From contig DATFYI010000209.1 of NCBI GenBank assembly GCA_035315125.1, positions 1-44,392 on the forward strand: a stretch of DNA of 44,392 bases, read 5' to 3'. This document shows, piece after piece, positions 25,244 through 34,046 of this stretch (position 1 is the stretch's first letter; each line of letters opens with the position of its first letter). Source of the DNA: DATFYI01 sp035315125. Its GTDB lineage: Bacteria > Chloroflexota > Anaerolineae > Anaerolineales > Anaerolineaceae. Made by a program: the position numbers and the translations under genes. The notes under the pieces were generated by a model, which was not told where the DNA came from, ran no database searches, and saw only the letters and a list, made by a program, of their open reading frames with translations.

Positions 25244-25690
25244 CTAGACGATACGACTACCTCGGAAATAAACACCGAACGCCCGAAACCAGAGCAGCAC
25301 GGCGGTTACACCAGCTGGTAATCCAATCCACAACCATAGGATAGGTTGACTTGTATTTGCTGTCCAGCCCACAATTAACAACATGAGTACGCCAAAATAA
25401 CCGAAAGCAAAATTGCGCTGCCACAGCCATACAGGCAGATAAGCAGGCTGTAGGTTGAATAATGCAGCAACTAACAGGCTGAGGCCCCAAATGGAACCCT
25501 TTATGGGTAACATCCAGGGTAAAGCCAGTGCAGACGGCAGCATTAATAGCAGCCCATAAAGTAAACTCAAAACCAGATTCTTTTGGGTACGGCGGAATAA
25601 AGCACCCCAACCACCGGCAAAACCGAGATAAGCCAGCAGGATTGCACTAGATGTCAGATAATTTGCTAATGCGGACACATTCCACCTCAT
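25244..25690 (-). CDS. Hypothetical integral membrane protein
   Basis: 148 residues with four or five hydrophobic segments (about 10-31, 39-60, 66-88, 93-110, 116-137), separated by short basic loops (FRRTQKN; WFRAFGVYFRGS). I recognise no family motif or catalytic residue. The ATG at 25690 has no clear ribosome binding site; a GTG four codons later has AGGTGG just upstream and could be the real start. The TPR-like membrane gene starts further upstream on the same strand and ends 44 bp before this one, so they may be co-transcribed with murJ. Confidence 0.65.
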   Translation of the reverse strand: MRWNVSALANYLTSSAILLAYLGFAGGWGALFRRTQKNLVLSLLYGLLLMLPSALALPWMLPIKGSIWGLSLLVAALFNLQPAYLPVWLWQRNFAFGYFGVLMLLIVGWTANTSQPILWLWIGLPAGVTAVLLWFRAFGVYFRGSRIV

Positions 25691-25734
25691 TTCATAATAA
25701 TAAATGAATTGTGCAAGGAATGTGCCTGAAATTG

Positions 25735-26826
25735 TTATGGGTGTGGTGTGGGCGTGTCTCCGCTTGAAGGTGTATCACTGGGTTTTTCAGTAGGAGGCAC
25801 ATTTGTTGGCCCTTCGCCAGTTGGTTGTTCAGTCGGTGGTTTAGGCGTCTTAGTAGCTGGAGGAGAACAAATATTTGCAATGGCTGTAGCGGTTGGAGCA
25901 ACCGCAGTATCGGAGCCATACGATAAGGCTAATTTATATTGCGCTCTAGCGCCGCAGTAATCGCCATTTCCGGCAAGCTGATCTCCATATTTTTCCAAAG
26001 CAATCCGGTATCGCTCAGTCGCGGTTATTCCAGATCCATCTCGCAAATTCGGGAAGGCAGGAACTACCTGAGAGAAGTAAGAAATAACCTGCGACCAATC
26101 TATCCCCCAGAAGCTTGCCCCCGTAATATAATAGCGTGCCCAGGTCCGGTAACCGTCTGCATCTCGGTCAAGGGGTCCAAATCTTTCCGCCAGAGTCAGA
26201 TCGTAAATTCCCCCTTCCAAATTGCCGTCTGAGAGAATATTCTCAACACCAAGATTACGCAAAGCAATGTAATACATTCCATCAATATCTACAGCATGAT
26301 AATTAATGTTGTCTTTGCGCAATGTTTCCATGGTGTCAATAGCAGCTTGCCACTGCTTATTTCGAAGATCGGATTGTGCCTGGCTGAACAATGCATCCAC
26401 ACCGCGAGTATCAACCGTCGGTGTTAAAGTAGGTAAGGGCTGAGGCGTTGGTGTGTTGACAACTGCCTGCGCCATCATCACTTCTGTTAACTTTTCAGCG
26501 GCGCCTGGAAAATTCGGATCTACCGAAATAACCCATTCAAACCTTTCCTGTGCTTGGGCAAGCTTGCCAGCTTTTTGATCGGCCAGACCTAATTCAAATT
26601 GCGTAGCTGCAGCAAGTGCTTTTTGGCTATTAGCAGCAGCAATTTTTGCAGCCAGAGCATTTCGATAACCCAGATATGCTCCAATTGCTCCGAAGAGCAA
26701 AATCAATAAAACCCCCAACATTACCCAGGGCCATCTGCGAGGTTTACGTACTTTTTTTTCTATTGATTTGTTTGCACCGGATTGAATTTTAATCGGGGCT
26801 GTTTCTTCTGTATTTTGAGTCACCAT
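25735..26826 (-). CDS. Membrane-anchored TPR-like protein with Thr/Pro-rich tail
   Basis: 363 residues. A basic cytoplasmic N-terminus (KKVRKPRRWPW) precedes one membrane helix (33-53). The extracytoplasmic part has a TPR-like helical pair (about 65-115, with AGKLAQAQERFEWVISVDPN). A Thr/Pro linker (PTPQPLPTLTPT) and a second helical repeat region (about 140-310) follow. The last 45 residues are a Pro/Thr/Gly tail (PPTEKPSD, TPTPHP). The plain reading is a scaffold or assembly factor at the envelope; no enzyme motif is visible. It lies 29 bp downstream of murJ on the same strand, which hints at an envelope role. Function unknown. Confidence 0.75.
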   Translation of the reverse strand: MVTQNTEETAPIKIQSGANKSIEKKVRKPRRWPWVMLGVLLILLFGAIGAYLGYRNALAAKIAAANSQKALAAATQFELGLADQKAGKLAQAQERFEWVISVDPNFPGAAEKLTEVMMAQAVVNTPTPQPLPTLTPTVDTRGVDALFSQAQSDLRNKQWQAAIDTMETLRKDNINYHAVDIDGMYYIALRNLGVENILSDGNLEGGIYDLTLAERFGPLDRDADGYRTWARYYITGASFWGIDWSQVISYFSQVVPAFPNLRDGSGITATERYRIALEKYGDQLAGNGDYCGARAQYKLALSYGSDTAVAPTATAIANICSPPATKTPKPPTEQPTGEGPTNVPPTEKPSDTPSSGDTPTPHP

Positions 26827-26855
26827 ATCGAATAATTATACCGTAGAAAATAAGC

Positions 26856-28388
26856 CTAAAGACGAATTAATAATCGAAACTCTTTCCAAATCAACGGCAT
26901 TATGATCACTGCACCTGCAACCATCGCAGTACTTGTTACAAGAACTGCCTTTAATCCCTGGCCAGCCAGATGAATTCCAATCGCCGCCACCGTCCCACCT
27001 GCCACCGCAGCCACAATGGCCCTTGTGAATGTTGTACCAAAGGTAAACGGATTGAGCATGCGACGGTTGAGCACAATGAGGAGAATAATACACTCTGTTG
27101 TAAAAGCCAATGAATCAGTCAGACTTATGCCGGCTGCTCCTAGCGGGCGATAAAGCAATATTCCCAATATTATATACAGACAGACATTTACTCCCGAAGC
27201 CAATAACGGTACAAACGGTTCTTGCCGAGCGTAAAAAGAACGTGCAGCTACTTCCAATGCGCACTGTCCGGCTAATCCGACCAGATAACCCCGTGTGACC
27301 CATAATAACAAATCAGATTGTTGGGGATCAAATTTAAAAACGAATGAAATCAATGGTCCCAGACCAAATGAGAGGATTACCGATACAGGAATAGAAATTG
27401 CTAATAAAACTCGGATTGCTCGTTCAATCGTATCTTTAAAAGCCTGGCCATCGTTTCGGGCAATCTGTTCAGCCAATGTCGGCAATAGCGCAGTTGCGAT
27501 GGCTGTTCCAATCAGGGTTTCAGGCACCTGCATAATCATCCAACCATAGGATAAAGCCGAAACCGAGCCGGGAGATAGACGGGAGCCCAAATTGCCTCGA
27601 ATTAAAACGGTTAATTGAATGAAAAATACACTTCCGATCCTCGGTCCCATCAAACGAAGCACTTTTCTCACCGCGGCGTTATCCAGACCAATCTGGGGTA
27701 TCCAATGGAACTGATAACGGATCAATCCCGGTATCTGAATTCCCAGGTGCAATACCGCTCCAATGATTACACCGTAAACCAGGCCCTGCACACCCAGACC
27801 AAATGCTGGTAGCGTAATACTTCCAAATGAATATCCTTTTGTAGGAGCCAAAATAATTGCGCCAAATATTTGGCCAACATTATATAACAAAGGCGCAATA
27901 GCAGGTAAAAGGAAATGTTGGTTTGCTTGCAGACCGGCCATAACCAATCCACTGATTGAGAAGATCAGTGTGGCAATCAAATTCAAACGCATTAATTCCA
28001 CCACTAATTGCTGCTGCTGGCTATTGAAACCCGGAGCTATTCCCACTTGCCAGCTTACCAAAGGACTTGCTAATATCGCAATAATAATTGAGAAAGCACC
28101 CGTTATCAAGAATGCCAGGTTGGCAATCCTGGAAAATAACTCCCAGGCTGGTTTTCGCCCATCTTTTGTTAATGTTTCAGATAGAACAGGGATGAAGGCA
28201 ATCGCTAAAGCCCCACCAGATATCAGGGCATATAACATGCTTGGCAAATTATTGGCTACATTAAATGCATCTAACTCAGCCGAAAGACCAAATTGACGCG
28301 CAATAATTACTTGCCTTAAGATACCCAGGATTTTATCGAATCCAAAAAAGAAAGCCAACAATAACGATATTTTTGTTAATCGACTCAT
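26856..28388 (-). CDS. murJ: Lipid II flippase MurJ
   Basis: 510 residues from the ATG at 28388, chosen because GGGAG lies 4 bp upstream; a longer TTG start at 28451 would add 21 non-homologous residues. Fourteen membrane helices are expected. The N-terminal segment ILGILRQVIIARQFG, then ELDAFNVANNLPSML and GGALAIAFIPVLSE, is diagnostic of the MurJ/MVF family and carries the conserved Arg and Asp residues needed for lipid II transport. The protein flips undecaprenyl-linked peptidoglycan precursors across the membrane. Its presence indicates a peptidoglycan wall. Two unknown membrane proteins follow on the same strand. Confidence 0.93.
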   Translation of the reverse strand: MSRLTKISLLLAFFFGFDKILGILRQVIIARQFGLSAELDAFNVANNLPSMLYALISGGALAIAFIPVLSETLTKDGRKPAWELFSRIANLAFLITGAFSIIIAILASPLVSWQVGIAPGFNSQQQQLVVELMRLNLIATLIFSISGLVMAGLQANQHFLLPAIAPLLYNVGQIFGAIILAPTKGYSFGSITLPAFGLGVQGLVYGVIIGAVLHLGIQIPGLIRYQFHWIPQIGLDNAAVRKVLRLMGPRIGSVFFIQLTVLIRGNLGSRLSPGSVSALSYGWMIMQVPETLIGTAIATALLPTLAEQIARNDGQAFKDTIERAIRVLLAISIPVSVILSFGLGPLISFVFKFDPQQSDLLLWVTRGYLVGLAGQCALEVAARSFYARQEPFVPLLASGVNVCLYIILGILLYRPLGAAGISLTDSLAFTTECIILLIVLNRRMLNPFTFGTTFTRAIVAAVAGGTVAAIGIHLAGQGLKAVLVTSTAMVAGAVIIMPLIWKEFRLLIRL

Positions 28389-28567
28389 GCTACTCCCAAC
28401 CCGGACCTTTCCGGGAATAGTCGTTAATTTCTGTATTTTGCCCCTCTGCACGACCTGTTGCCCAAATATAGCATAACTATGGTGGTTCGACTATGGTTTG
28501 AAAATATTCTTGGCAAAGAAAATAGTATGATATGATCCAGATTGATAGAAAATCCAGAAATAACTAG

Positions 28568-29263
28568 ATGGAATTAATAATGCCAGACAGCGGAAAACTT
28601 TATATCGTGGCGACACCCATAGGAAATCCGGATGACATTACCCTCCGGGCATTAGAAATATTACGCACGGCAGACGCTATCATTTGCGAGGAGACCAAAG
28701 AAGGCAGTAAATTAGTCAAGAAATTAAATTTGCCTCACAAAGAGCTTATTCCGTTAAATGAACACAATGAACAAGTGCAAACACAAGCGATTATTCAACG
28801 ACTGCTCGAAAAGCAGTCATTTGCCCTGATATCTGATTGCGGTACACCGGTTTTTGAAGACCCTGGACATCATTTGATCCAGGAAGCTGCAGATTCTGGT
28901 ATACGTATTGTTCCAATCCCAGGACCATCTTCTCTCGTTGCAGCACTCTCCATTTTAGATTTCAAATTAGATCAGTTCGTTTTTGGGGGATTTTTACCAC
29001 GGGAAGCATCTCAGCGCCATAAGGAACTGCTGCGGTTGCGCTCTTTTCACATGCCGGTTGTATTAATGGACACACCTTATCGTTTGTCAGCCCTGTTAGA
29101 AGATGTATCCAGGACTTTTGGTAAAAATCAAATAATTACCTTGGCATGCGACCTGACCCTTCCTGGTGAAGCAATATATCGCGGTAGCGTAGAGACAATC
29201 ATTAAACAAACCGCTCAGAAAAAGGCTGAGTTTATCCTGATCATTCACAATCATGTGGCTTAA
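28568..29263 (+). CDS. RsmI-like tetrapyrrole-methylase-fold methyltransferase (short form)
   Basis: 231 residues versus about 280 for typical RsmI; the C-terminal domain is absent. The N-terminal LYIVATPIGNPDDITLRALEIL segment is the RsmI signature, and IPGPSSLVAALSI matches the SAM-site loop. The usual EDTR reads EETKEG and SDAGTP reads SDCGTP. RsmI 2'-O-methylates C1402 of 16S rRNA. The altered motifs and short length suggest either a divergent RsmI or a paralogue. ATG at 28580 is an alternative start; neither has a good ribosome binding site. Divergent from murJ and convergent with nadB. Confidence 0.8.
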   Translation: MELIMPDSGKLYIVATPIGNPDDITLRALEILRTADAIICEETKEGSKLVKKLNLPHKELIPLNEHNEQVQTQAIIQRLLEKQSFALISDCGTPVFEDPGHHLIQEAADSGIRIVPIPGPSSLVAALSILDFKLDQFVFGGFLPREASQRHKELLRLRSFHMPVVLMDTPYRLSALLEDVSRTFGKNQIITLACDLTLPGEAIYRGSVETIIKQTAQKKAEFILIIHNHVA

Positions 29264-29330
29264 CTTGATTGGTCAGCAATCCCGCCAAATTCAGCCGAAA
29301 TATCTCCCCATGGTAATTATCTAAAAAAGC

Positions 29331-30938
29331 TCAAATTAGCCGGTCGCCTTCGAATGCTGCAGCGTCTTGACGATAATGGCAGCCACGACTCTGGCGATTA
29401 TGGAAAGCTGCCTCAACAACAATGAACGCAACTTCCACAGCATTCCTTAGACCGATCAGACCATCACTCAATTTTGTATTTCGATAAAAAGTCTCGATCT
29501 CATTTGTCAGGTGACGGAGCTCACGGATGGCACGCGAGAGACGATCCGCGCTGCGTACCAGACCGACATAATGCCACATGATATTCTGGATTGTTTGCAT
29601 ATCTCCCTGGATTAAGGCCGGATCGGCATCTGCGATCAGACCGCTTTCATCCCATTGTGGGATTTCTTTAAAAGTCGGAAAATCTTTCCAGGAAGATTGG
29701 CTGATAAAACTTTCAATATTCTGAGCAGCACGACTGCCCCACACCAGCCCTTCTAGCAGCGAAGTGGATGCCAGACGATTTGCCCCGTGTAACCCTGTAC
29801 AGGTCACTTCTCCTGCGCCGTATAAATTTTTAATGGTCGATCGTCCCCATTCATCCACCCACATACCACCGCAAAAATAATGGGCCGCCGGCACAACCGG
29901 AATTGGCCCATTCGTAATATCAATTCCATATTTTAAGCAGGATGCATAAATATTCGGAAAACGGGACCGGATTGAATTCGCATCCATCTTAGAAGAAATA
30001 TCTAATAATACATGCGAATAGCCGTTAGTTTCCATCTCGTGATGGATGGCCCTTGCAACAATATCACGCGGGGCCAGGTCTTTCCACTCCGGGGCATATT
30101 TAGCCATAAAGGGTTTCCCATCCGGAGTAAGTAGAACTCCACCCTCACCGCGTACTGCTTCGCTAATAAGAAAGCCTTCTGCACCAGGCACAGCCAGAGC
30201 AGTTGGATGGAATTGAACATATTCGGCGTTCAGAATCCTGGCTCCAGCCCGGGCAGCCATGGCGATGCCATCGCCGCGGGCGCCCGCCGGATTGGTCGTG
30301 TTTCGATAGATCCTTCCCAATCCACCGGTCGCCAGAACCGTCGCACCAGCCGTATAACGATGGATTGTGCGTTCTTTACGATCAAAGATATAAGCCCCAA
30401 AACAACGCACAGGCTGGTAGGCAGCCAGTGGATCGCGTGAATGATGTGGAAAAGTGATTAAATCAACTGCCGTTGCGTTCTTAACAAAGGTCACATTTGG
30501 ATAATTTTTCAGAGTATTAATTAAACCGCTAATGATTGCCTGTCCGCTGCCATCACCCACATGTAAAATTCGCCGATGTGAATGTGCTGCTTCCTGCCCC
30601 CACTCTAATTCACCCTGGCTATCCCGGTCGAAAGCAATCCCGGCCTGCTCGACCAGGACATCTTCCAACAATGATGGTCCTTCTTCTGCCAGGATGCGCG
30701 CCGCTTTTGGATAGCTTGCCCCTGCTCCAGCGGCCAGGATATCCGCCACCAAATCTTCTGCACTGTCATCTAATCCGCGCGTGACAATCCCACCCTGCGC
30801 ATAACGAGTATTCGACTCTTCCAGATCCGAATCGCGGGTGACAACAATTACTTTCCGCTGTGGATTGCGCGCCAAACGCAAAGCAGTCGTCGCGCCTGCA
30901 ATTCCACAGCCGAGGATCAATACCTCGGTCTTTATCAT
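29331..30938 (-). CDS. nadB: L-aspartate oxidase
   Basis: 535 residues. The FAD-binding motif LGCGIAGATTALR (9-21) opens the protein. SNTRYAQGGIV, the HSHRRILHVGDGSG segment and GLHGANRLASTSLLEGL are NadB signatures; the last separates it from succinate dehydrogenase flavoproteins, as does the gene context. It oxidises L-aspartate to iminoaspartate with FAD, the first step of de novo NAD synthesis, and in an anaerobe would use fumarate or another acceptor. It is the last gene of nadC-nadA-nadB, 51 bp after nadA. Confidence 0.96.
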   Translation of the reverse strand: MIKTEVLILGCGIAGATTALRLARNPQRKVIVVTRDSDLEESNTRYAQGGIVTRGLDDSAEDLVADILAAGAGASYPKAARILAEEGPSLLEDVLVEQAGIAFDRDSQGELEWGQEAAHSHRRILHVGDGSGQAIISGLINTLKNYPNVTFVKNATAVDLITFPHHSRDPLAAYQPVRCFGAYIFDRKERTIHRYTAGATVLATGGLGRIYRNTTNPAGARGDGIAMAARAGARILNAEYVQFHPTALAVPGAEGFLISEAVRGEGGVLLTPDGKPFMAKYAPEWKDLAPRDIVARAIHHEMETNGYSHVLLDISSKMDANSIRSRFPNIYASCLKYGIDITNGPIPVVPAAHYFCGGMWVDEWGRSTIKNLYGAGEVTCTGLHGANRLASTSLLEGLVWGSRAAQNIESFISQSSWKDFPTFKEIPQWDESGLIADADPALIQGDMQTIQNIMWHYVGLVRSADRLSRAIRELRHLTNEIETFYRNTKLSDGLIGLRNAVEVAFIVVEAAFHNRQSRGCHYRQDAAAFEGDRLI

Positions 30939-30989
30939 AAGATTATCCTTTTGGGTTCATAATAGCGAAACGGCCTGAATCATTCAGAT

Positions 30990-32039
30990 CTAACCAATCG
31001 CAAGCATTCTTTGAATGGATTTAACCGCTCGCACGCGAATGTCTTCGGGAACCTCAATCACATACTGATTTAGTTGTAACGATTGTAAAGTGTCTTCCAA
31101 AGTAATCTGGTTCATATGGGGACAGCGAACACTGCACAGACGCAGCATTTCTTTATCCGGGTTTGCAGCCGCGACATTTTCTCCCATTGCACATTCTGTC
31201 AGCAGAAGATAACGTGGCGCAGAAGTATTTTTAATATAACGGATCATCGCTGATGTGCTACCAGAAAAATCTGAGGCCGCTGTCACCTCAGGACTGCATT
31301 CCGGGTGAGCCAGAATGATCACATCCGGAAATTGCTGCCGAACCGCTTGAATATCATTTACAGTATATTTTTCGTGAACCTCGCATTTTCCCTTCCATCC
31401 GATCATTTGATAATCAAGATCTGCGTCTGGATTTGTCGAACTCACATGAATACTGGGGAAGATAATGTGCTTTCCGGTTTCCCGCGCCACATTTTTTGCC
31501 AGATATTCATCTGGAAGGAAAATAATCGTGTCGGATTTTAATGATTCAACCACTGCGACTGCATTCCCCGAGGTACAGCAAATATCGGATTCAGCCTTTA
31601 CGTCCGCATAGGTATTGATATAGGTTACAACCGGCACTCCAGGGAACTTTGCCTTAAGCTGCTGGACATCCTGGGCAGTTATACTGCCTGCCAACGAACA
31701 ACCTGCTTTTTCAGAAGGCAGCAATACCGTTTTGTCAGGATTGATAATTTTTGCAGTTTCGGCCATAAACCTGACCCCACAAAAGACAATGATACTCTTA
31801 TCGGTTTGAGCCGCTTGACGGCTAAGCTCAAGTGAATCGCCTTTAAAATCCGGGATCGTATAATAAAGCGCCGGCTCCATATAGTTATGGCCTAAAATCA
31901 CTGCATTTTTCTCTTTTTTTAATCGGTTGATTTCTAACGCCAGTTCAGCCTTATAACGCAGTTCCACATCTGGAACAATATCTTTAAGCGCCGACTTCAT
32001 ATTTTGATACATTTCATCGATCGATGATATTGTTAACAT
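30990..32039 (-). CDS. nadA: Quinolinate synthase
   Basis: 349 residues from the ATG at 32039, preferred over the in-frame ATG at 32051 because GGAG stands 6 bp before it. Cluster ligands C114 (KAGCSLA), C219 (GWKGKCEVH) and C306 (VRCPHMN) fit the three Cys of the NadA 4Fe-4S cluster. HNYMEPALYY and FCGVRFMAETAKI are family motifs. The enzyme condenses iminoaspartate with dihydroxyacetone phosphate to quinolinate. It lies 24 bp after nadC and before nadB. Confidence 0.96.
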   Translation of the reverse strand: MLTISSIDEMYQNMKSALKDIVPDVELRYKAELALEINRLKKEKNAVILGHNYMEPALYYTIPDFKGDSLELSRQAAQTDKSIIVFCGVRFMAETAKIINPDKTVLLPSEKAGCSLAGSITAQDVQQLKAKFPGVPVVTYINTYADVKAESDICCTSGNAVAVVESLKSDTIIFLPDEYLAKNVARETGKHIIFPSIHVSSTNPDADLDYQMIGWKGKCEVHEKYTVNDIQAVRQQFPDVIILAHPECSPEVTAASDFSGSTSAMIRYIKNTSAPRYLLLTECAMGENVAAANPDKEMLRLCSVRCPHMNQITLEDTLQSLQLNQYVIEVPEDIRVRAVKSIQRMLAIG

Positions 32040-32063
32040 AAGAAACTCCATTCTAAAAACAAT

Positions 32064-32927
32064 TTATTGTGCCAACCACAGCAAACTCACATCAAACGCT
32101 TTTGCGGAATGAGTCAATGCGCCGATTGAAATATAGTCTACACCTGTCTCGGCTACCTGGCGTACATTGCCAAGCGTAACATTCCCGGATGCCTCCAGGC
32201 TGGCGCGACCTTGATTGATGACGACTGCCTGGCGCATCATGTCAGGCGTCATGTTATCTAATAATATTTTGTTTACTCCGGCTTTAAGAGCCAACTGAAC
32301 ATCCTCCAGCGAGCGCGCTTCCACTTCAATCTCAAGATTTTGATTGACTGTTTTCGCCCTTTGAACCGCTTCGACCAGTGACCCGGCAAAGTCAATATGA
32401 TTATCTTTGATCAAAATCATATCATATAAGCCAAACCGGTGATTTTTCCCCCCTCCACGCCGCACCGCTAATTTATCGACTGCGCGTAAACCGGGAGCTG
32501 TCTTACGTGTGTCCAGTATGACGGCTTTCGTTCCTGCAACTGCCTCGACAAATTGGCGCGTCAATGTCGCAATGCCGGACATGCGGCCCAAGAAATTAAG
32601 CGCAGTTCTTTCACCCGTCAACAAAGCGCGAGCCTTACCGGAAATTACTGCCAGTAGCTGGTGATCTTCAACCGGATCTCCCTCAGCAACTTGTCTGGAA
32701 AAAGCCACTTTATTATCCAACATACAAAAAGCCATCTCAGCGACATCCAAACCGGCCACAATGCCAGACTGTTTGGCAATAATTTTCCCAGACATGATCG
32801 CCTCAGCCGGAACGATACTGTCGGTGGTCACATCTCCGGAGCCAATATCTTCATCCAAGGCACGTCGAACAGCACCCTTGATCTCTTGGGACGAATGATT
32901 ATCTATCCCATCATTTGGTTGTATCAT
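32064..32927 (-). CDS. nadC: Nicotinate-nucleotide pyrophosphorylase (carboxylating)
   Basis: 287 residues. The N-terminal LDEDIGSGDVTTDSI, the ERTALNFLGRMSGIAT loop, LDTRKTAPGLR and RRGGGKNHRFGLYDMILIKDNH are the quinolinate phosphoribosyltransferase motifs, including the Lys/Arg residues that bind quinolinate. The enzyme makes nicotinate mononucleotide from quinolinate and PRPP. It is the first gene of the NAD operon, behind a near-consensus promoter and a dyad. Confidence 0.96.
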   Translation of the reverse strand: MIQPNDGIDNHSSQEIKGAVRRALDEDIGSGDVTTDSIVPAEAIMSGKIIAKQSGIVAGLDVAEMAFCMLDNKVAFSRQVAEGDPVEDHQLLAVISGKARALLTGERTALNFLGRMSGIATLTRQFVEAVAGTKAVILDTRKTAPGLRAVDKLAVRRGGGKNHRFGLYDMILIKDNHIDFAGSLVEAVQRAKTVNQNLEIEVEARSLEDVQLALKAGVNKILLDNMTPDMMRQAVVINQGRASLEASGNVTLGNVRQVAETGVDYISIGALTHSAKAFDVSLLWLAQ

Positions 32928-32958
32928 TAAATCTCCACTCAGTCACGGCTATCATTGA

Positions 32959-32978
32959 GATTATTGATTAAGATAATC
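32959..32978 (-). promoter_or_regulatory. Candidate operator of the nadCAB operon
   Basis: GATTAT-N8-ATAATC dyad (arms 32959-32964 and 32973-32978), abutting the -10 and covering the predicted start site near 32972. The position suits a repressor responding to NAD or nicotinate status (NrtR-, NiaR- or NadQ-type); the identity is unknown. Confidence 0.45.
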
Positions 32979-33007
32979 ATTATAAGGTGTCTGCCGCGTT
33001 CAGTCAA
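32979..33007 (-). promoter_or_regulatory. Promoter of the nadCAB operon
   Basis: Minus strand: TTGACT (33007-33002), 17-bp spacer, TATAAT (32984-32979). This is the best sigma-70-type promoter in the window, with a leader of about 45 nt to nadC. Confidence 0.75.
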
Positions 33008-33057
33008 TTTTAATATTAATAAATCAGCCACCCCGAGTTGCAGAGCGGCTGTTAAAA

Positions 33058-33130
33058 TGCCTCCACAGAGATTCGAACTCTGGTTTTAGCCTTGAAAGGG
33101 CTGCGTCCTAGTCCCCTAGACGATGGAGGC
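33058..33130 (-). tRNA. tRNA-Glu (anticodon TTC)
   Basis: Minus strand: acceptor GCCTCCA (33130-33124) pairs with TGGAGGC (33065-33059), with discriminator A at 33058. The anticodon loop CTTTCAA gives TTC. The T loop is TTCGAAT. CCA is not encoded (the next bases are TTTT), unlike tRNA-Arg. The outermost anticodon-stem pair is C-A. Confidence 0.95.
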
Positions 33131-33142
33131 CAAACTGCGTGC

Positions 33143-33172
33143 ATTTTACCACAAACCTGATGAGAGGGTCAA
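33143..33172 (-). promoter_or_regulatory. Promoter of tRNA-Glu
   Basis: Minus strand: TTGACC (33172-33167), 18 bp, TAAAAT (33148-33143) preceded by TGG. Start near 33136, a few bases before the mature tRNA. It shares TGGTAAAAT with the tRNA-Arg and rplI promoters. Confidence 0.6.
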
Positions 33173-33185
33173 GCAATAATCAGCT

Positions 33186-33857
33186 TTACACAACAACCGG
33201 CATTATACATTCGTTTGTATCCAGCTTCGGATTGTTTACCGCTCTGGAAACCGGGATTGCAGCCATCCATTGAGACGGGTATGGCACCAATAAACTCTGC
33301 AGTTCTGGGATTGGCTTGGTTTCCAACCATTCCCAGGCTTTATCATCGTCAAATATGACCGGCATCCGATTGTGAACTGGCGATACCAATTCGTTCGCAG
33401 CACATGTTATGATCGTGCAACTGCGTACTTCACCCCCCTCTGGTTTGCACCAAATTTCCCATAAACCTGCAAATGCAAAAGGACGTCCATCAGTCCGACG
33501 GAAACGATAAGGTTGGGTTGAGATGCGTTTTTCAGCTTGATGCTGCCATTCATAAAAACCATCTGCCAGAATCAAACAGCGCCGTTTTGATAACGCCGAT
33601 CGAAAAGCTGGTTTCTCTGCCAATGTTTCCGATCGAGCATTGATCAAACGATTTGAAATGGATGGATCCTTTGCCCAGGCTGGAATTAAACCCCAATGCA
33701 GCCATTCCGCCGCACGTTCGTGGCTATTGGTAACAGTCAATATAGGCTGGCTTGGAGCAATATTGTAGCGAGGCTGCCAATTATTTGGAACCGAGCTCAA
33801 CCCAAAATCTTCTTGAAGATCTGCTGCCTCAACGGTTAATGTAAACCTTCCACACAT
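33186..33857 (-). CDS. SRAP domain protein (YedK/HMCES family)
   Basis: 223 residues. C2 after the initiator Met (MCGRFTL) is the nucleophile, exposed after Met removal. NARSET, GFYEWQ (the catalytic Glu) and HNRMP (the His) are all present. SRAP proteins form a DNA-protein crosslink with abasic sites in single-stranded DNA to shield them. It is a stand-alone gene behind tRNA-Glu on the same strand, with an extended -10 element and a dyad upstream, which hints at DNA-damage or other control. The family call is secure. Confidence 0.94.
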   Translation of the reverse strand: MCGRFTLTVEAADLQEDFGLSSVPNNWQPRYNIAPSQPILTVTNSHERAAEWLHWGLIPAWAKDPSISNRLINARSETLAEKPAFRSALSKRRCLILADGFYEWQHQAEKRISTQPYRFRRTDGRPFAFAGLWEIWCKPEGGEVRSCTIITCAANELVSPVHNRMPVIFDDDKAWEWLETKPIPELQSLLVPYPSQWMAAIPVSRAVNNPKLDTNECIMPVVV

Positions 33858-33912
33858 TAATGCATCCTTTCATATTCTAATATTAAATAATGTCAGAATT
33901 AATCCAATATAG

Positions 33913-33934
33913 ATACTCCGTATTTAGTATAGCA
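33913..33934 (-). promoter_or_regulatory. Extended -10 promoter and dyad upstream of the SRAP gene
   Basis: Minus strand TGC-TATACT (33934-33926), an extended -10 with a poor -35. ATACT (33913-33917) and AGTAT (33926-33930) form a dyad with an 8-bp spacer overlapping the -10, suggesting an operator. Not clearly a LexA box. Confidence 0.35.
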
Positions 33935-34046
33935 CATTATTTCTATACCTTACCCTTTATGTGCATTTTAATAAATAAATTCCAGGCACAAAATAAATAA
34001 AAATGTAGGGTTATAATAAAAAATAATCCCTTTCATTGAGGCAATC

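Noticed and set aside
28389..28451. N-terminal extension of MurJ from a TTG
   Set aside because: GGGAG precedes the ATG at 28388, and the added residues do not look like a MurJ N-terminus.
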